Shown piece after piece: positions 42,186-50,815 of a DNA stretch of 64,000 nucleotides. The notes beneath the pieces were generated by a model. The model ran no database searches. It had not been told where the DNA came from and saw nothing but the letters and a program-made list of their open reading frames with translations. A program made the translations under genes and the position numbers. The stretch lies in assembly GCF_006715175.1 (NCBI RefSeq), contig NZ_VFMQ01000001.1, positions 1,860,001 to 1,924,000 on the forward strand. Direction: 5' to 3'. Each line of letters begins with the position of its first letter. The first letter of the stretch is position 1. This stretch comes from Curtobacterium citreum. Lineage in GTDB: Bacteria; Actinomycetota; Actinomycetes; Actinomycetales; Microbacteriaceae.

Positions 42186-43064
42186 GTGACCGAGACCCTG
42201 CCAGCGCCCGAGGTGTACGACTTCGCGCGCCCGTCGACGCTCGCCCGCGAGCACGCCAGGGTCCTCGAGCTCGCCTTCGAGACCTTCGCCCGGCAGTGGG
42301 GCACGCAGCTGACCGCCAAGGTCCGGGCGGTCAGCCAGGTCACCTGCGAGCAGGTCGAGATGACGACGTACGACGAGTACGCCGCGTCGCTGCCCGCCCT
42401 GACCGGCATGGTGCTCCTGCCGATCGCCGGCATCGCACCCAAGGGCGTGCTGCAGGTACCGCTCGACGCCGCCCTGACCTGGGTGTCGCACGCCCTCGGC
42501 GCCTCGAAGCCGCTGCCGACCCCCGACCGCACCTTCACCCCGATCGAGCAGGCGCTCGTCCGGAAGATCGTCGAGGACGCCCTCGACGACCTGCGCTACT
42601 CGTTCGGCGGGCTGCTCACGCACGAGGTCGCGACCGGCGGCTTCCAGTTCAACAGCCAGTTCGCACAGGCCGCGCAGAAGGGCGACCTGATGATCGTCGC
42701 CTCGTTCGCGATCCGCGTCGGCGACCGCGTCGCACCGGGGACCCTCGCGCTGCCGGCCGAGGCGCTCCTGCCGCAGCTCGGCGAAGACACCTCGAGCGTC
42801 ACCGCCGCCGACGCGAAGGCCCTGCTCGACGCGCAGCTCGCGGCGGTCCCGGTCGGTGTCAGCCTGCGCTTCGCGCCGGCGACCGTGCTCCCCGCGCGGG
42901 TCCTCGGCCTCGCGGTCGGCGACGTCCTGCCGCTGCCGCACCCGCAGCACCGCCCCCTCACCATCGCCGTCGACGGCGAGCCCGTCGGCACGGCCGCCGT
43001 CGGCGCGAACGGTTCGCGCCTCGCCGGCATCGTCGTCACGACCACCACGGAGCAGCACGCATGA
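42186..43064 (+). CDS. fliM: Flagellar motor switch protein FliM
   Basis: A 292-residue C-ring protein. YDFARPSTLAREHARVLELA is the usual start of the FliM middle domain. GFQFNSQFAQAAQKGDLMIV and the C-terminal SpoA-like domain (PARVLGLAVGDVLPLPHPQH) follow. The N-terminal LSQxEIDALL segment that binds phospho-CheY in other bacteria is absent: only ten residues precede YDF, and no upstream start codon in frame could supply it. The start is GTG; the stop overlaps the fliN ATG (ATGA). Confidence 0.9.
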   Translation: MTETLPAPEVYDFARPSTLAREHARVLELAFETFARQWGTQLTAKVRAVSQVTCEQVEMTTYDEYAASLPALTGMVLLPIAGIAPKGVLQVPLDAALTWVSHALGASKPLPTPDRTFTPIEQALVRKIVEDALDDLRYSFGGLLTHEVATGGFQFNSQFAQAAQKGDLMIVASFAIRVGDRVAPGTLALPAEALLPQLGEDTSSVTAADAKALLDAQLAAVPVGVSLRFAPATVLPARVLGLAVGDVLPLPHPQHRPLTIAVDGEPVGTAAVGANGSRLAGIVVTTTTEQHA

Positions 43065-43765
43065 CCACGACCACCCTCCACACCGCAGCCGCCGAGTCGC
43101 TCGCGGCGCAGCTCCCGACGGCGGCCCCCCTGTCCGCGGTGGCACAGCCTGGAGGCGCGCCCGCGGTCGTGCTCGAAGCGGCGGCCGACGCGGTGGTCGC
43201 GTCCTTCGTCGGCGGCCTGTCGGCCGACCTGGCCCTGGTGCTCACCGACCTGGAGGCCGTCGTCGCCGCCGGCGGCACCGACCACGGGATCGTCGCGGTC
43301 ACCGACGTCCTCCGCCCGTCCCTCGAGGCCGCCGCCGGGGTCCTCGGCGTCGGGGTCCTCGGCGAGGCCCGCCGCGAGTCGGCCGCGTCGCTGTTCGCCG
43401 ACCCGGAGACGGTCGTGTTCGCACTGACCGCCGGCGGCGTCCCCGGTGGGTGGTTCGGCCTGCGCGTCCGCGAGAACGGCACCGTCTCCGCCCCGGCCGC
43501 CACGCCCGCCGTGCCGACCGGGAACCTCGGCCGGATCAACAACGTCGAGATGACGCTGACGGTCGAGATCGGCCGCACGCGCATGTCCGTCCGCGACGTC
43601 CTCGGCATGGAACCGGGCGCCGTCGTCGAGCTCGACCGCAGCGCCGGGGCCCCCGCGGACGTCCTGCTGAACGGTCGGCTCATCGCGCACGGCGAGGTCG
43701 TCGTCGTCGACCAGGACTACGCGGTCCGCATCACGAAGATCCTCGACGTCGCCGAGAGCGTCTGA
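43061..43765 (+). CDS. fliN: Flagellar motor switch protein FliN (with N-terminal extension)
   Basis: A 234-residue protein whose last 85 residues are a clear FliN/SpoA domain (NNVEMTLTVEIGRTRMSVRD, VLGMEPGAVVELDRSAG, VLLNGRLIAHGEVVVVDQDY). The first 145 residues (VASFVGGLSADLALVLTDLE, ASLFADPETVVFALTAGG) are an extension somewhat like the CheC-like part of FliY, but the CheC phosphatase motif is not evident. The ATG overlaps the fliM stop. It forms the lower C-ring with FliM. Confidence 0.88.
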   Translation: MTTTTLHTAAAESLAAQLPTAAPLSAVAQPGGAPAVVLEAAADAVVASFVGGLSADLALVLTDLEAVVAAGGTDHGIVAVTDVLRPSLEAAAGVLGVGVLGEARRESAASLFADPETVVFALTAGGVPGGWFGLRVRENGTVSAPAATPAVPTGNLGRINNVEMTLTVEIGRTRMSVRDVLGMEPGAVVELDRSAGAPADVLLNGRLIAHGEVVVVDQDYAVRITKILDVAESV

Positions 43766-43773
43766 GCCCGGCC

Positions 43774-44298
43774 GTGGACACACTGGTCATCGTCCTCCGC
43801 GTCGCCCTGTCGCTCGGCGTCGTGCTCGCCCTGATGTGGGTGCTGCACCGCCGCGTGTCGAAGGGGCAGCTCGGCCGACCGAAGGCCCGCGGCCGCCGAG
43901 CCGCGTCCGTCGAGGTCGTCGGGCGCACCGGCATCGGCGGCAAGGCGAGCGTCGTCGTGGTGGACGTCGAGGGGGAGCGCCTCGTCCTCGGCGTGTCCGA
44001 GCACGGGGTCGCGCTGCTCACGAGCGGGCAGGCGCCCGCTCCGGAGCCCGAGCTCGCGATCGTCACGTCCGCCGACCGGTTCCGCGCCGAGCTGGAGCAG
44101 CAGGACGACCCCGCCACGATCCTCCCGGTCGGAGCGGCCGAGACGGCCGAGGTGACGGCGTCGCTGCCCATGCGTCCGCGCAACCGGCGTCCGCAGCGCA
44201 CCTTCGTGCCGACCAACCGTCAGCTGCACGGTTCGATCCTGTCCGCCGACACGTGGCGGCAGGCCGCGGCTGCGCTCCGCGACCGGCGGGCCGGGTGA
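43774..44298 (+). CDS. fliO: Flagellar export protein FliO
   Basis: A 174-residue protein with one N-terminal helix (LVIVLRVALSLGVVLALMWV) and a small cytoplasmic FliO domain (VEVVGRTGIGGKASVVVVDV then EGERLVLGVSEHGVALL). A disordered basic tail (MRPRNRRPQRTFVPTNRQ) extends it. The GTG start is 8 bp after fliN; the stop overlaps fliP (GTGA). It helps assemble FliP in the export gate. Confidence 0.85.
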   Translation: MDTLVIVLRVALSLGVVLALMWVLHRRVSKGQLGRPKARGRRAASVEVVGRTGIGGKASVVVVDVEGERLVLGVSEHGVALLTSGQAPAPEPELAIVTSADRFRAELEQQDDPATILPVGAAETAEVTASLPMRPRNRRPQRTFVPTNRQLHGSILSADTWRQAAAALRDRRAG

Positions 44299-45116
44299 CC
44301 GCCGCACGCGTCGGCCGCCTCGTCACGCTCGTCCTGCTCGGCGCGGCGGTGCTCGCCGGCCTGCTGCTCCTGGACCCGACCGGCGCACACGCCGCCGGGG
44401 TCGTCCAGCCGAGCGCGCCCGCGACGCCGACCCCGCCCGCGACCGGGGACTTCAGCGTCAGCGTGAACGGTCCGGACGGCAGCCCGTCGTCGGCGGTCGT
44501 GACGCTCCTGGGCATCACGCTCCTCAGCGTCGCCCCGTCGCTGCTGCTCATGATGACGTCCTTCACGAAGATCTTCGTGGTCCTCGCGATGACCCGGAAC
44601 GCGCTCGCGCTCCAGGGCATCCCGCCGAACCAGGTCCTCGCCGGACTCGCGCTCTTCCTGTCGCTCTTCGTGATGGCACCGGTGCTCGGGCACATCAACG
44701 ACGACGCCCTGCAGCCGTACCTGGCGGGGCACGTCGACTTCGCGACGGCGGTCGAGGTCGGGACGAAGCCGCTCCGCACGTTCATGCTGCACCAGACGCG
44801 CGAGGAGGACGTCGCGCTCATCACCCGCGCGGCCGGTCAGGCCAACCCGAAGGACATGGACGCCGTCCCGATGACGACCGTGATCCCGGCGTTCGTGATC
44901 TCCGAGCTCCGCAGCGCGTTCATCATCGGGTTCGTCATCTTCATCCCGTTCCTGGTGATCGACCTCGTCGTGTCCGCAGCGCTGATGTCGATGGGCATGA
45001 TGATGCTCCCACCGGTGATGATCTCGCTGCCGTTCAAGATCCTGCTGTTCGTGCTCGTCGACGGGTGGGGGCTCATCATCCAGTCGCTCATCGAGAGCTA
45101 CCAGGTGGTGCACTGA
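44295..45116 (+). CDS. fliP: Flagellar type III export gate protein FliP
   Basis: A 273-residue FliP with a cleavable signal-like N-terminus (LVTLVLLGAAVLAGLLLL), as typical of the family. The signature LLLMMTSFTKIFVVLAMTRN and the second helical part (VIPAFVISELRSAFIIGFVI; PFLVIDLVVSAALMSMGMMM) are complete. It forms the export pore with FliQ and FliR, encoded directly behind with overlapping codons. Confidence 0.93.
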   Translation: MTAARVGRLVTLVLLGAAVLAGLLLLDPTGAHAAGVVQPSAPATPTPPATGDFSVSVNGPDGSPSSAVVTLLGITLLSVAPSLLLMMTSFTKIFVVLAMTRNALALQGIPPNQVLAGLALFLSLFVMAPVLGHINDDALQPYLAGHVDFATAVEVGTKPLRTFMLHQTREEDVALITRAAGQANPKDMDAVPMTTVIPAFVISELRSAFIIGFVIFIPFLVIDLVVSAALMSMGMMMLPPVMISLPFKILLFVLVDGWGLIIQSLIESYQVVH

Positions 45117-45391
45117 TGAACCAGCAGGCCGTCATCGACCTCACGCTCCAGGCGCTCCTGGTGTCGGCGAAGCTCGCCGCCCCGGTCCTCGTGACCTCGC
45201 TCGTCGTCGGGTTCGCGATCTCGCTGTTCCAGTCCGTGACCCAGATCCAGGAGGTCACGCTCTCGTTCGTGCCGAAGGCCGTCGCCGTCGCGATCGCCCT
45301 GGTCGTCTGCGGCAACTGGATGATCTCGGAGATGGTGGCGTTCACGCACGTCGCGTTCGACATGATCCCGAAGCTGCTCGGGACCGGCTGA
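45116..45391 (+). CDS. fliQ: Flagellar type III export gate protein FliQ
   Basis: A 91-residue protein with two helices. VIDLTLQALLVSAKLAAPVL and FQSVTQIQEVTLSFVPKAVA are diagnostic of FliQ. The ATG overlaps the fliP TGA (TGATG) and its stop overlaps the fliR ATG, so the gate subunits are tightly coupled. Confidence 0.93.
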   Translation: MNQQAVIDLTLQALLVSAKLAAPVLVTSLVVGFAISLFQSVTQIQEVTLSFVPKAVAVAIALVVCGNWMISEMVAFTHVAFDMIPKLLGTG

Positions 45392-46167
45392 TGGACCTCG
45401 TCGTCGACGGCGCGCGGCTCGAGGCCACGATGCTCGCCGGGGTGCGGCTCGTGGCGTTCTTCGTCATCGCGCCGCCGTTCTCGTACCGGGCGTTCCCGGC
45501 GACGATCAAGGTCGTCCTCGGGCTCGCCCTGGCGATCGGCCTCGCGCCGCACGTCGGCGCCGGGTACGTGCAGGCGGACACCGGGGCGTTCCTCCTCGCC
45601 CTCCTCACCCAGCTCGCGGTGGGGCTCGGGCTCGGGTTCCTGGTGTTCCTCGTCTTCGCCGCCGTGCAGTCCGCCGGTGCGCTCATCGACCTGTTCGGAG
45701 GGTTCACCCTCGCGCAGGCGTTCGACCCGCAGTCCCAGGTGAACGGCGCGCAGTTCACCCGGCTGTTCCAGATGGCGTCCCTCGCGCTCCTGTTCGCCAG
45801 CGGGGGCTACCAGCCCATCGTCGGCGGACTCGTCCGGTCGTTCGACGCGGTGCCCCTCGTCGGCACCGACGGTGCACCCGGCACCTTCGCGGTCGGGTCA
45901 CTCGCGGCGCTGCTCGTCACCGCGATGTCGCAGATGTTCCTCGCGGCGCTGCAGATCGCCGGCCCGCTCGTCGTCGTGCTCTTCCTGGCGGACGTCGGAC
46001 TCGGGCTGCTCACCCGGGTCGCACCCGCGCTGAACGCCTTCCAGATGGGCTTCCCGATCAAGATCGGGCTGACCGTCGTGTTCGCCGGCGCGCTCTTCAT
46101 GGCCCTGCCCGCGGTGGTGTCGTCCCTCACCGGGGACGCCGTCGCCGCGATCACCGGACGGGGGTGA
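45391..46167 (+). CDS. fliR: Flagellar type III export gate protein FliR
   Basis: A 258-residue polytopic protein. LAGVRLVAFFVIAPPFSYRA near the N-terminus, the GALIDLFGGFTLAQAFDPQS block, and the late FLADVGLGLLTRVAPALNAF then QMGFPIKIGLTV are typical FliR. The ATG overlaps the fliQ stop. It is separated from flhB by 4 bp. Confidence 0.92.
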   Translation: MDLVVDGARLEATMLAGVRLVAFFVIAPPFSYRAFPATIKVVLGLALAIGLAPHVGAGYVQADTGAFLLALLTQLAVGLGLGFLVFLVFAAVQSAGALIDLFGGFTLAQAFDPQSQVNGAQFTRLFQMASLALLFASGGYQPIVGGLVRSFDAVPLVGTDGAPGTFAVGSLAALLVTAMSQMFLAALQIAGPLVVVLFLADVGLGLLTRVAPALNAFQMGFPIKIGLTVVFAGALFMALPAVVSSLTGDAVAAITGRG

Positions 46168-46171
46168 CGGC

Positions 46172-47404
46172 GTGTCCGACGGCGGCAGCGGGGAACGGTC
46201 CGAGCGGGCCACCCAGAAGCGCATGCAGGAGGTGCACCGGAAGGGGCAGCTCGGCCGGTCGCAGGACCTCGGCGCCTGGGTCGGGATCGCGACGGCGGCG
46301 CTCATGATGCCCGCCGCGATCGGCAGTGCCGCCTCGGCCGGGCAGGAGCAGCTGCACGTCGTGCAGCGGGTGATCGCCGACCCCACGACCGCCACGGCGC
46401 GGCAGGCGCTCGTCGACGCGTTCGCCTCGATCGGGGCGACGCTCGGCCCGATGCTCGGCGTCGTCGCGGTCGCCGTCGCGGCGGTGTCCGTCGCGCAGGG
46501 CGGGGTGCACTTCCGTCGGATGACCCCGCAGCCGGACCACTTCGACCCGGTCGCCGGGATCAAGCGGGTGTTCGGCGTGCAGGCGCTCTGGAACGGGGTG
46601 AAGGCGCTGCTCAAGACCGCGGTCGTCGGGCTCGTGCTCTGGTTCGCCGTGCAGTCGCTCGTGCCCGTGCTCATGACGAGCGGCTCGCTGCCGCTGTCCG
46701 CGGTGCTCGACGCCGCCGCGGCCGGCACCGGGACGCTCCTGCGCGCCGCCGTCGCCGCGGGGCTGCTCCTCGCCGCGGTCGACGTCTTCGTGGTTGTCCG
46801 GCGCAACCGGAAGCGCACCATGATGACCAAGCAGGAGGTCAAGGACGAGTCGAAGCACAGCGAGGGCGACCCCCTCGTGAAGTCGCAGCGACGCTCCCGC
46901 CAGCTGGCGATGAGCCGGAACCGGATGGTCGCCGCGATCGGGGACGCCGACGTCGTCATGACGAACCCGACCCACTACGCGGTCGCGCTCCGCTACGAAC
47001 CGGGGAAGTCCGCTCCACGGGTGACCGCGAAGGGTGCCGGGCCGGTCGCCGACGTCATCCGCGCCAGGGCCGAGGAGGCCCGGGTACCGATCGTCCGCGA
47101 CGTCCCGCTCACCCGGGCGCTGCACGCCGCGTGCGAGCTCGGGCAGGAGGTCCCGGTCGACCTCTACACGCCCGTCGCCCGCGTCCTGTCGTTCGTGATG
47201 GCCCTCAAGGCCCGCGGTGCCGCGGCGGGCACGCACGCCGCACCCCGTCCGACCACCCCGGCCGAGGTCGCCGCCGTCCTCGACCCCGCCACCCTCAGCG
47301 GCGACCTGCGTCCGCGCCGGCTCCGCCCGTCCCGTCCCGCCGCCGACGCGGCACCCAGCCCGTCGTCGTCCGCGACCTCCGATCCGCAAGGGGTTCCCGC
47401 ATGA
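46172..47404 (+). CDS. flhB: Flagellar export switch protein FlhB
   Basis: A 410-residue protein. The cytoplasmic start (SERATQKRMQEVHRKGQLGR) and four helices lead to the cytoplasmic domain with the self-cleavage motif NPTHYAVALRY near residue 265, where cleavage between Asn and Pro switches export from hook to filament. A 50-residue Pro/Ala/Arg tail is additional. The start is GTG; the stop overlaps flhA (ATGA). Confidence 0.93.
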   Translation: MSDGGSGERSERATQKRMQEVHRKGQLGRSQDLGAWVGIATAALMMPAAIGSAASAGQEQLHVVQRVIADPTTATARQALVDAFASIGATLGPMLGVVAVAVAAVSVAQGGVHFRRMTPQPDHFDPVAGIKRVFGVQALWNGVKALLKTAVVGLVLWFAVQSLVPVLMTSGSLPLSAVLDAAAAGTGTLLRAAVAAGLLLAAVDVFVVVRRNRKRTMMTKQEVKDESKHSEGDPLVKSQRRSRQLAMSRNRMVAAIGDADVVMTNPTHYAVALRYEPGKSAPRVTAKGAGPVADVIRARAEEARVPIVRDVPLTRALHAACELGQEVPVDLYTPVARVLSFVMALKARGAAAGTHAAPRPTTPAEVAAVLDPATLSGDLRPRRLRPSRPAADAAPSPSSSATSDPQGVPA

Positions 47405-49455
47405 ACCGCAAGGACCTGCCGAAGCTCGCCGTCCCCGTCTTCATCGTCGGGATCGTCCTGCTCCTGATCCTGCCGGTGCCGTCGTTCCTGCTCGACGTGC
47501 TCATCATCTGCAACATCCTGCTGGCGCTCGTGATCCTGCTCACGACGCTGTTCGTGAAGAAGCCGCTCGACTTCTCGGTGTTCCCCTCGCTGCTGCTCGT
47601 CGCGACGCTGTTCCGGCTCGGCCTGAACGTCGCGTCCACCCGGCTCGTGCTCGGCGAGGGGTTCGCCGGCGACGTCATCCAGGCGTTCGGCCACGTCGCG
47701 GTCTCCGGGTCGGTGATCATCGGCGCGGTCGTGTTCCTCATCCTCGTGGTGATCCAGTTCGTCGTCGTCACGAAGGGCGCCGAGCGCGTCGCCGAGGTCG
47801 GGGCGCGGTTCACCCTCGACGCCATGCCGGGCAAGCAGATGGCGATCGACGCCGACCTGAACGCCGGGCTCATCACGGACGCCGAGGCGAAGGAGCGCCG
47901 CGCGGCCGTCTCCGCCGAGGCCGACTTCTACGGCGCGATGGACGGCGCATCGAAGTTCGTCAAGGGCGACGCGATCGCGGGCATCCTGATCATCGTCATC
48001 AACCTCATCGGCGGCATCGCGATCGGCATGCTGCAGAACGGCCTCTCGATCACCGACGCCCTGTCGAAGTACGGCATCCTGACGATCGGCGACGGGCTCG
48101 TGACGCAGATCCCGGCGCTCCTGATGGCGGTCTCGACGGGCATGATCGTGACCCGGTCCGGCGCGGAGACCGAGATCGGCGCCTCGGCGACGAAGCAGCT
48201 GACCCAGTCCCGCAACGCGCTGATGATCGCCGGGGTGGCCGCGATCGCGATGGGCTTCATCCCCGGCATGCCGATCGTCCCGTTCCTGCTCATCGGCGCC
48301 GGCCTGCTGTTCGCCGGATGGCGACTCGCCCGGCAGGCGAAGCGCGAGGAGCAAGCGGCCGAGCAGCAGCAGGCGCTCGAGGCCGCGGCGCCCACGTCGG
48401 ACAGCCCCGAGGACCTGCTCGAGCAGATGCGCGTGCACGCCCTCGAGATCCTGCTCGCCCCCGACCTGGTCGACATGGTGTCCGGCGCCTCGGACGACCT
48501 GCTCGGTCGGGTCCGCGCGCTCCGCCGGAAGATCGCCGTCGACATGGGGATCGTCGTGCCGCCGGTGCGGACGCGCGACAGCATCGACCTGCCGCCGGCG
48601 ACCTACGCCATCCGGATCGCCGGCGTCGAGGCCGGTCGGGGGACCGCGCCCGCGCGGAGCGTCCTCGCACTCGGCGACCAGCTCGACGGGCTGCCCGGCG
48701 CGGTGACGGTCGAGCCGGTGTTCGGGCTCGCCGGCAAGTGGGTCCCCGCCGAGCTCCGGCACGCGGCGGAGATGACGGGTGCGACCGTGATCGACCGGGT
48801 CTCCGTGCTCGTCACCCACCTGCAGGCCGTGATCGGGGACAACGCCGCACGGCTGCTCACGCGCGAGGACGTCAAGGTCCTCACCGAGGGCGTCAAGCAG
48901 GTGAACCCGGCCGCGGTCGAGGAGCTCGTCCCCGGCATGCTCTCGCTCGCCGAGGTGCAGCGCGTGCTCCAGGGCCTGCTGTCCGAGCGTGTCCCGATCA
49001 ACGACCTCGGCCGGATCTGCGAGGCGCTCACCCTCCGGGCCAAGGTCTCGACGGACCCCGAGGGACTCGTCGAGGCCGCCCGCACCGCCCTCGGTCCGGC
49101 CCTGCCCGCGCGCTACGCCGAGGACGGCACGCTCCGGGTGATCATGATCGACCCGCTCCTGGAGCAGTCGATGCTCGAGGGGCTCCGGCCGTCCGAGCAG
49201 GGTACCCAGATCGTGCTCGACGCGCACCGCATCGAGCAGGTCCTCGGGTCCCTCCGCGACGCCGTGCGCTCGGTCGAGGAACAGGGGCTCTCCGCCGTCC
49301 TGGTGTGCGCCCCGCAGCTCCGCCCGGCCGTGCACCGCATGGTCTCCGCGCAGGCGAACGGCCTGCCGGTGCTGTCGTACCAGGAGGCCACCGCCGCGGG
49401 CTCCACCATCGAGACCGTGGGGGTGGTCCGTGCCGCCGACCCGATCGCTGCGTAG
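47401..49455 (+). CDS. flhA: Flagellar export apparatus protein FlhA
   Basis: A 684-residue export gate component. Eight N-terminal helices include LVATLFRLGLNVASTRLVL, the FHIPEP family signature region, and the loop GARFTLDAMPGKQMAIDADL then NAGLITDAEAKERR. The C-terminal cytoplasmic domain from about residue 330 receives chaperone-substrate complexes (LREDVKVLTEGVKQ-type region at LLTREDVKVLTEGVKQVNPA). Start overlaps the flhB stop; the 3' end overlaps the next gene by 26 bp. Confidence 0.95.
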   Translation: MNRKDLPKLAVPVFIVGIVLLLILPVPSFLLDVLIICNILLALVILLTTLFVKKPLDFSVFPSLLLVATLFRLGLNVASTRLVLGEGFAGDVIQAFGHVAVSGSVIIGAVVFLILVVIQFVVVTKGAERVAEVGARFTLDAMPGKQMAIDADLNAGLITDAEAKERRAAVSAEADFYGAMDGASKFVKGDAIAGILIIVINLIGGIAIGMLQNGLSITDALSKYGILTIGDGLVTQIPALLMAVSTGMIVTRSGAETEIGASATKQLTQSRNALMIAGVAAIAMGFIPGMPIVPFLLIGAGLLFAGWRLARQAKREEQAAEQQQALEAAAPTSDSPEDLLEQMRVHALEILLAPDLVDMVSGASDDLLGRVRALRRKIAVDMGIVVPPVRTRDSIDLPPATYAIRIAGVEAGRGTAPARSVLALGDQLDGLPGAVTVEPVFGLAGKWVPAELRHAAEMTGATVIDRVSVLVTHLQAVIGDNAARLLTREDVKVLTEGVKQVNPAAVEELVPGMLSLAEVQRVLQGLLSERVPINDLGRICEALTLRAKVSTDPEGLVEAARTALGPALPARYAEDGTLRVIMIDPLLEQSMLEGLRPSEQGTQIVLDAHRIEQVLGSLRDAVRSVEEQGLSAVLVCAPQLRPAVHRMVSAQANGLPVLSYQEATAAGSTIETVGVVRAADPIAA

Positions 49456-50404
49456 GGGCCCGACGCTCGAGGCGGTCCGCGAGGCCGTCCGCGCCGAGTT
49501 CGGCACCAGCGCCCGCATCGTCTCCGCCGAGCGCGTCACGTCCGCCGGCATCGGCGGGCTGTTCCGCCGCGCCCACGTCGAGGCGGTCGTCGAGGTCGCC
49601 GACCCGACCACCCCGCCCGTCGCGCGGGTCGCGATCGCGGACGGTCCGGTCGTGCGGGTCGGCATCGCCGCGCTCCTCGCCGACGCCGAGGCGGCCGAGG
49701 ACCGCATCGCCCGCTCCGACGGCACCGCGACGGCGCGTGCCGACGCGTTCGCGTCGGTGCTCGACGGGTTCGTCGCGGACGGGATCGCACCGCGCGGAGC
49801 TGCAGCCACGTCCGTGCCCGCATCCGTGCCCGCATCCGTGCCAGCGGATGCATCCGTGCCCGTGCCGGTGCCGGTGCGCGGGCCCGCCGGGGCCGGCCCC
49901 GAGCCGGACGCGGGCTTGGTCGACGGGGGCGGGTCGCGCCTCCAGGACGGTGCCGGCGACCAGCCTGGAGGCGCGGTGCCACCGGTCCTGTCGGCCCCCG
50001 TCGTGCCGGCGGTGCGGTCCGCCGACGGCGACCTGGTCCTGCTGGTCGGCCGACCGACCGACGTCGACGCAGCGGCCGGCGTCTTCGCGATGCGGCACGC
50101 GCTCCAGCCGACCGACGCCGCGGACCGGCGGGCCGGGATCCTCGCCCGCGCGGCCGGCGTGCAGGCCGGGCACGCGCTGCTCGGCGTCGCCGCGTGGGAC
50201 GACGTCGCGACGACCGAGGGCCTCGCGCCGGATCAGGTGTGGGTCGTCGTCGACGTCGGCCGGAAGCACGAGGACACCGTGGCGATGGTGTCGGCCGTGG
50301 CGTCGCGCACGTCCGTCGCGGGCATCGTGGCGATCGGTGCGGGGGAGACCGCCACGCCGGAGTCGGTGCACCGGTTGGGGGTCCCGGTCCTGTCGCTAGG
50401 CTGA
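49430..50404 (+). CDS. FlhF-like protein lacking the GTPase P-loop
   Basis: A 324-residue product starting at a GTG inside the end of flhA. The N-terminus (TLEAVREAVRAEFGTSARIV, SAERVTSAGIGGLFRRAHVE) resembles the B domain of FlhF, the SRP-type GTPase that sets flagellar number and site. The linker holds three VPAS-type repeats and a palindromic insert. The C-terminal 130 residues keep the order of the SRP-GTPase fold (VLLVGRP; QVWVVVDVG; VAGIVAIGAGE; LGVPVLSLG), but the P-loop GxxxxGK(S/T) is replaced by GRPTDVDAAA. GTP binding is therefore unlikely. Gene position between flhA and csrA fits flhF. Confidence 0.6.
   Translation: MPPTRSLRRGPTLEAVREAVRAEFGTSARIVSAERVTSAGIGGLFRRAHVEAVVEVADPTTPPVARVAIADGPVVRVGIAALLADAEAAEDRIARSDGTATARADAFASVLDGFVADGIAPRGAAATSVPASVPASVPADASVPVPVPVRGPAGAGPEPDAGLVDGGGSRLQDGAGDQPGGAVPPVLSAPVVPAVRSADGDLVLLVGRPTDVDAAAGVFAMRHALQPTDAADRRAGILARAAGVQAGHALLGVAAWDDVATTEGLAPDQVWVVVDVGRKHEDTVAMVSAVASRTSVAGIVAIGAGETATPESVHRLGVPVLSLG
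49935..49975. repeat. Palindromic insert inside the flhF-like gene
   Basis: CGCGCCTCCAGG (49935-49946) and CCTGGAGGCGCG (49964-49975), perfect 12-bp arms, in the linker region of the gene. A related CCTGGAGGCGCG stretch occurs once at 43149-43160 within fliN, without its partner. It may be a small mobile palindrome tolerated in coding sequence. Confidence 0.6.
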
Positions 50405-50408
50405 CGGG

Positions 50409-50678
50409 GTGCTGGTACTCACGCGGAAGGTCGGCGAGCGGATCCTCGTCGGTGACGACGTCGTCATCACGGTGCTCGACAGCCGCGGGGACGGCGTGCG
50501 GATCGGTATCGACGCACCGCGCGGGGTGAAGATCCAGCGCGAGGAGGTCGTGCGCGCCGTCACCGAGGCGAACGCCGAGGCGGCTGCCGCCGCCGCGTCC
50601 GCCGGTGCCGCGGGGCCGGACGACGCCGAGGCGCGGCTGCGGGCGGCGCTGGGGCGCACCGCGCCGGACCCCGACTGA
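50409..50678 (+). CDS. csrA: Carbon storage regulator CsrA
   Basis: An 89-residue RNA-binding regulator. MLVLTRKVGERILVGDDVVI and GVRIGIDAPRGVKIQREEVV are the complete CsrA core with the RNA-contacting Arg of REEV. The last 35 residues (Ala-rich, then LRAALGRTAPDPD) are longer than usual and merge with a tandem repeat. The GTG start is 4 bp after the flhF-like gene. In Gram-positive bacteria CsrA beside flagellar genes represses flagellin translation, with FliW as antagonist; fliW is not in the window. Confidence 0.93.
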   Translation: MLVLTRKVGERILVGDDVVITVLDSRGDGVRIGIDAPRGVKIQREEVVRAVTEANAEAAAAAASAGAAGPDDAEARLRAALGRTAPDPD

Positions 50679-50755
50679 GGCGTTCTGCGCCGGACCTCGC
50701 GCCGGGGCGCTCCGCGCTGGACCCCGACCGGGGCGTTCTGCGCCGGACCCCGACC
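50651..50755. repeat. 26-bp imperfect tandem repeat across the csrA stop
   Basis: Four copies of a unit like GGGGCGTTCTGCGCCGGACC plus CCGACC at 50651, 50677, 50704 and 50730. The first copy encodes the csrA C-terminus and contains its stop. The rest runs through the gap to the acyl-CoA oxidase. Slippage here could change the CsrA tail length. Confidence 0.7.
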
Positions 50756-50815
50756 GAGGCCCGGCGCTCCTGCGGCTCCGACTGGGATCCCGCCGCCTGC
50801 CCTGCCTGCGGATCG

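Noticed and set aside
44110..44135. GCCACGATCCTCCCG within fliO resembles an arm of palindrome family A
   Set aside because: It encodes a normal in-frame peptide, has no partner arm, and diverges immediately afterwards; a chance match is likely.
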